7,703 nucleotides of DNA from Candidatus Omnitrophota bacterium. GTDB taxonomy: Bacteria > Omnitrophota > Gorgyraeia > B26-G9. Location: contig QNCH01000065.1 of NCBI GenBank assembly GCA_003645745.1, forward strand, positions 1-7,703. The letters are read 5' to 3'. Of the stretch, positions 6,034-7,703 are shown one piece after another; position 1 is the first letter of the stretch, and each line of letters starts with the position of its first letter. Made by a program: the position numbers and the translations under genes. Under the pieces are notes generated by a model. It was not told the origin of the DNA and did no database searches. It saw only the letters and a list, made by a program, of their open reading frames with translations.

Positions 6034-6576
6034 ATGATACCAAAATTATTAGAAGAATACCGTAATAATATTGTCCCTGAATTAATGGGGAAATTTAATT
6101 ACAAGAATAAGATGCAAGTCCCCAGTTTAAAAAAAATAATTTTGAATATGGGAATAGGTAAAGCTCATGAAGATATTAAAATTTTGGAATCAGCTATGGC
6201 TGAGTTAGCAATGATTACTGGACAAAAGCCGGTAATGACCAGGGCAAAAAAAGCGATTGCTAATTTTAAAATCAGAGAGGGTATGCCAGTAGGGTGTAAA
6301 GTTACGTTAAGGCGTGCAAGGATGTATGATTTTTTTTACCGTCTTGTTAATGTCGCGTTACCCAGAATTAAAGATTTTCGCGGTGTTTCTGTGAGTTCTT
6401 TTGATTCTCAGGGAAATTATGCTTTTGGTCTTACAGAACAGAATATTTTTCCTGAAATAGATATTGATAAAGTCAAACGAATACAAGGAATGGATATTAT
6501 TGTTGTTACAACAGCAAAAAATAAAGTAGAGGCAAGGGAATTGTTAAAGTGTTTAGGAGTACCTTTTAAGAATTAG
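6034..6576 (+). CDS. rplE: 50S ribosomal protein L5 (uL5)
   Basis: This encodes 180 residues, the usual length. Motifs include [18 protein letters not shown], then [16 protein letters not shown] (29-44), the stretch [20 protein letters not shown] (61-80), [13 protein letters not shown] (81-93), [11 protein letters not shown] (109-119) and [12 protein letters not shown] with [12 protein letters not shown]5 binds 5S rRNA, forms the central protuberance with L18, and contacts P-site tRNA. The ATG is one base after the rplX stop, with AGGAAG at 6019-6024 as ribosome site inside rplX, so the two genes are probably translationally coupled. Confidence 0.98.
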   Translation: MIPKLLEEYRNNIVPELMGKFNYKNKMQVPSLKKIILNMGIGKAHEDIKILESAMAELAMITGQKPVMTRAKKAIANFKIREGMPVGCKVTLRRARMYDFFYRLVNVALPRIKDFRGVSVSSFDSQGNYAFGLTEQNIFPEIDIDKVKRIQGMDIIVVTTAKNKVEARELLKCLGVPFKN

Positions 6577-6582
6577 GGAGTT

Positions 6583-6768
6583 ATGGCAAAAAAAAGTTTA
6601 ATTATAAAAGCTGCGCGGGCCGCAAAATTTAGGAGCAGGCGTTACGCGCGCTGTGAGTTATGCGGTAGGTCTAAGGGTATAATTCGGCGTTTTAAATTGT
6701 GCCGTATTTGTTTCAGGGAATTAGCTTCAAGAGGGATGATTCCTGGAATAATTAAAGCCAGTTGGTAA
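6583..6768 (+). CDS. rpsZ: 30S ribosomal protein S14 type Z (uS14, zinc form)
   Basis: This encodes 61 residues, the length of the short zinc-containing S14 (rpsN type Z) and not the roughly 100-residue zinc-free form. The zinc ligands are C24-x-x-C27 (CELC) and C40-x-x-C43 (CRIC), spaced as in the family. Flanking features are [29 protein letters not shown] and the end [12 protein letters not shown]14 helps assemble the 30S head. GGGAG ends only 2 nt before the ATG, a tight spacing, although AGG at 6575-6577 gives a more normal 5 nt. The gene follows rplE by 6 nt, which is the canonical place. Bacteria with only this form depend on zinc for S14; a second zinc-free copy elsewhere cannot be excluded. 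Confidence 0.97.
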   Translation: MAKKSLIIKAARAAKFRSRRYARCELCGRSKGIIRRFKLCRICFRELASRGMIPGIIKASW

Positions 6769-6831
6769 AAACATCGTAAACGTATTTTTTGATTGTATTT
6801 TTTATACACCAGAGATTAACGGGAGATTTTT
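6769..6831 (+). other. Spacer between rpsZ and rpsH
   Basis: This 63-nt AT-rich stretch has two T-runs (6785-6790 and 6798-6802). No stable stem precedes either run, so a terminator is not supported, and the CCTGTAG hairpin found in the other two large spacers is absent. GGGAG at 6821-6825, 6 nt before the ATG, is the rpsH ribosome site. Confidence 0.6.
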
Positions 6832-7230
6832 ATGAGTATTACAGATCCTATTTCAGATATGTTAACTGTAATTCGTAATGCGCAGCGGGTAAAAAAAGAT
6901 AAAGTTGATTTGCCTGCGTCAAAAATGAAGGAAGATGTTCTAAAAATAGTAAAAGATTGTGGTTATATTCTTAACTATAGGCGTATAGAGGATGGACTCC
7001 AAGGAATATTACGGGTATATTTGAGATATTTAAAAAGTAAAAAAGGTGTGATCACCGGGCTTAAACGTATTTCAAAGCCTGGTAGGAGAATTTATGTCAG
7101 CTGTGACAAAATTCCTTATGTTTATGGTGGTACAGGAATGGCAGTGCTTTCTACCTCAAAAGGGTTGTTAACTAATAAAGAAGCGCGGTCTTTGGGTATT
7201 GGTGGTGAAGTGTTATGTTATATATGGTGA
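6832..7230 (+). CDS. rpsH: 30S ribosomal protein S8 (uS8)
   Basis: This encodes 132 residues, typical of S8. The N-terminus ITDPISDMLTVIRNAQ (3-18) and the C-terminal signature STSKGLLTNKEARSLGIGGE (107-126) are diagnostic, with LPASKMKEDVLKI, GLKRISKPGRRIYV and YGGTGMAVLSTSKG between. S8 binds the central domain of 16S rRNA. In E. coli it represses the spc operon by binding mRNA near the rplX-rplE junction; no resemblance to that site was verified here. rplF starts 6 nt after the stop. Confidence 0.98.
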   Translation: MSITDPISDMLTVIRNAQRVKKDKVDLPASKMKEDVLKIVKDCGYILNYRRIEDGLQGILRVYLRYLKSKKGVITGLKRISKPGRRIYVSCDKIPYVYGGTGMAVLSTSKGLLTNKEARSLGIGGEVLCYIW

Positions 7231-7236
7231 TTAATT

Positions 7237-7703
7237 ATGTCTAGAATAGGGATAAAACCAGTAGCAATTCCTCAAAATGTAGAAGTAAATGTCGGCAATT
7301 TAAATGTTTATGTTAAAGGGGCTAAGGGAAAATTAGAATTTCCTCTTAATCCTCAAATTAATGTAACAATCGCTGATAGTCAGGTAAAAGTTAGTAGAAG
7401 GCTTAATAACAGTACTGTGCGTGCGTTACATGGCTTGACCAGGGCAATGATTGCAAATATGATTACAGGCGTTGATCAGGGATTTACTAAAAAATTGGAA
7501 ATGGTTGGAGTTGGATATAGGGCACAGCTATCTAATAAAAAATTAGTTTTACAGCTTGGTTTTTCACATCCAGTGGAATTTACAATTCCAGAAGACATTA
7601 CAGTTGAAGTGCCGAAACTTACTCAAATTGTGGTTAAGGGAATTGATAAACAAAGAGTTGGCCAGGTTGCTGCTGATATTCGCGGTTTTCTCCCTCCTGA
7701 ACC
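7237..7703 (+). CDS. rplF: 50S ribosomal protein L6 (uL6), 3' truncated by the window
   Basis: The first 155 residues of a normally near-180-residue protein are present; the window ends inside the gene. It starts MSRIGIKPVAIPQNVEV, a standard L6 N-terminus, with both duplicated L6 domains visible: VYVKGAKGKLEFPL with VRALHGLTRAMIANMITGV in the first, and KLEMVGVGYRAQL, LQLGFSHPVEFTIP and IVVKGIDKQRVGQVAADIRG in the second. The last visible residues, FLPPE, precede the expected PYKGKG motif. L6 lies near the factor-binding site and the sarcin-ricin loop. GGTGA over the rpsH stop is a weak ribosome site, so translation may be coupled to rpsH. Confidence 0.96.
   Translation, partial: MSRIGIKPVAIPQNVEVNVGNLNVYVKGAKGKLEFPLNPQINVTIADSQVKVSRRLNNSTVRALHGLTRAMIANMITGVDQGFTKKLEMVGVGYRAQLSNKKLVLQLGFSHPVEFTIPEDITVEVPKLTQIVVKGIDKQRVGQVAADIRGFLPPE

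Noticed and set aside
6772..6790. Possible terminator before the T-run at 6785-6790
   Set aside because: The sequence around CGTAAACG gives at most three pairs with a loop too small to form, and the operon continues with correctly spaced rpsH.

Overview
This window holds the core of a bacterial ribosomal protein locus. It contains the 3' end of tuf (EF-Tu), then an unbroken S10 operon, then most of the spc operon, all on the + strand. The order is tuf', rpsJ (S10), rplC (L3), rplD (L4), rplW (L23), rplB (L2), rpsS (S19), rplV (L22), rpsC (S3), rplP (L16), rpmC (L29), rpsQ (S17), rplN (L14), rplX (L24), rplE (L5), rpsN/rpsZ (zinc-type S14), rpsH (S8) and rplF' (L6, cut by the window end). This is the classical bacterial order with no inserted or missing gene.

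The organism is a bacterium: the L and S proteins are of bacterial type and are preceded by Shine-Dalgarno sequences. The DNA is AT-rich, with frequent AGG arginine codons. S14 is the short four-cysteine zinc form and L24 also carries four cysteines, which argues against E. coli-like gammaproteobacteria. The overall look suggests an uncultivated lineage, perhaps Omnitrophota, Elusimicrobiota or a relative. That placement is an impression from protein style and not a demonstrated assignment.

Layout: most genes are separated by 30 nt or less or overlap (rpsC and rplP share one base), as expected for one co-transcribed unit. tuf and rpsJ are only 23 nt apart, so str, S10 and spc genes probably form one continuous operon here, with no room for an E. 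coli-type S10 leader. I see no convincing terminator or promoter anywhere in the window. Three spacers are larger: rpsJ-rplC (90 nt), rplN-rplX (128 nt) and rpsN-rpsH (63 nt).

The main non-coding observation is that the two largest spacers each hold a copy of a similar hairpin. Each copy begins CCTGTAG and has an identical TATG loop at the same distance. Several stem positions differ between the copies in ways that keep base pairing. This looks like a dispersed palindromic repeat family or a pair of related RNA elements upstream of rplC and rplX. Otherwise the region is ordinary housekeeping sequence and no new enzymatic or defence system is visible.
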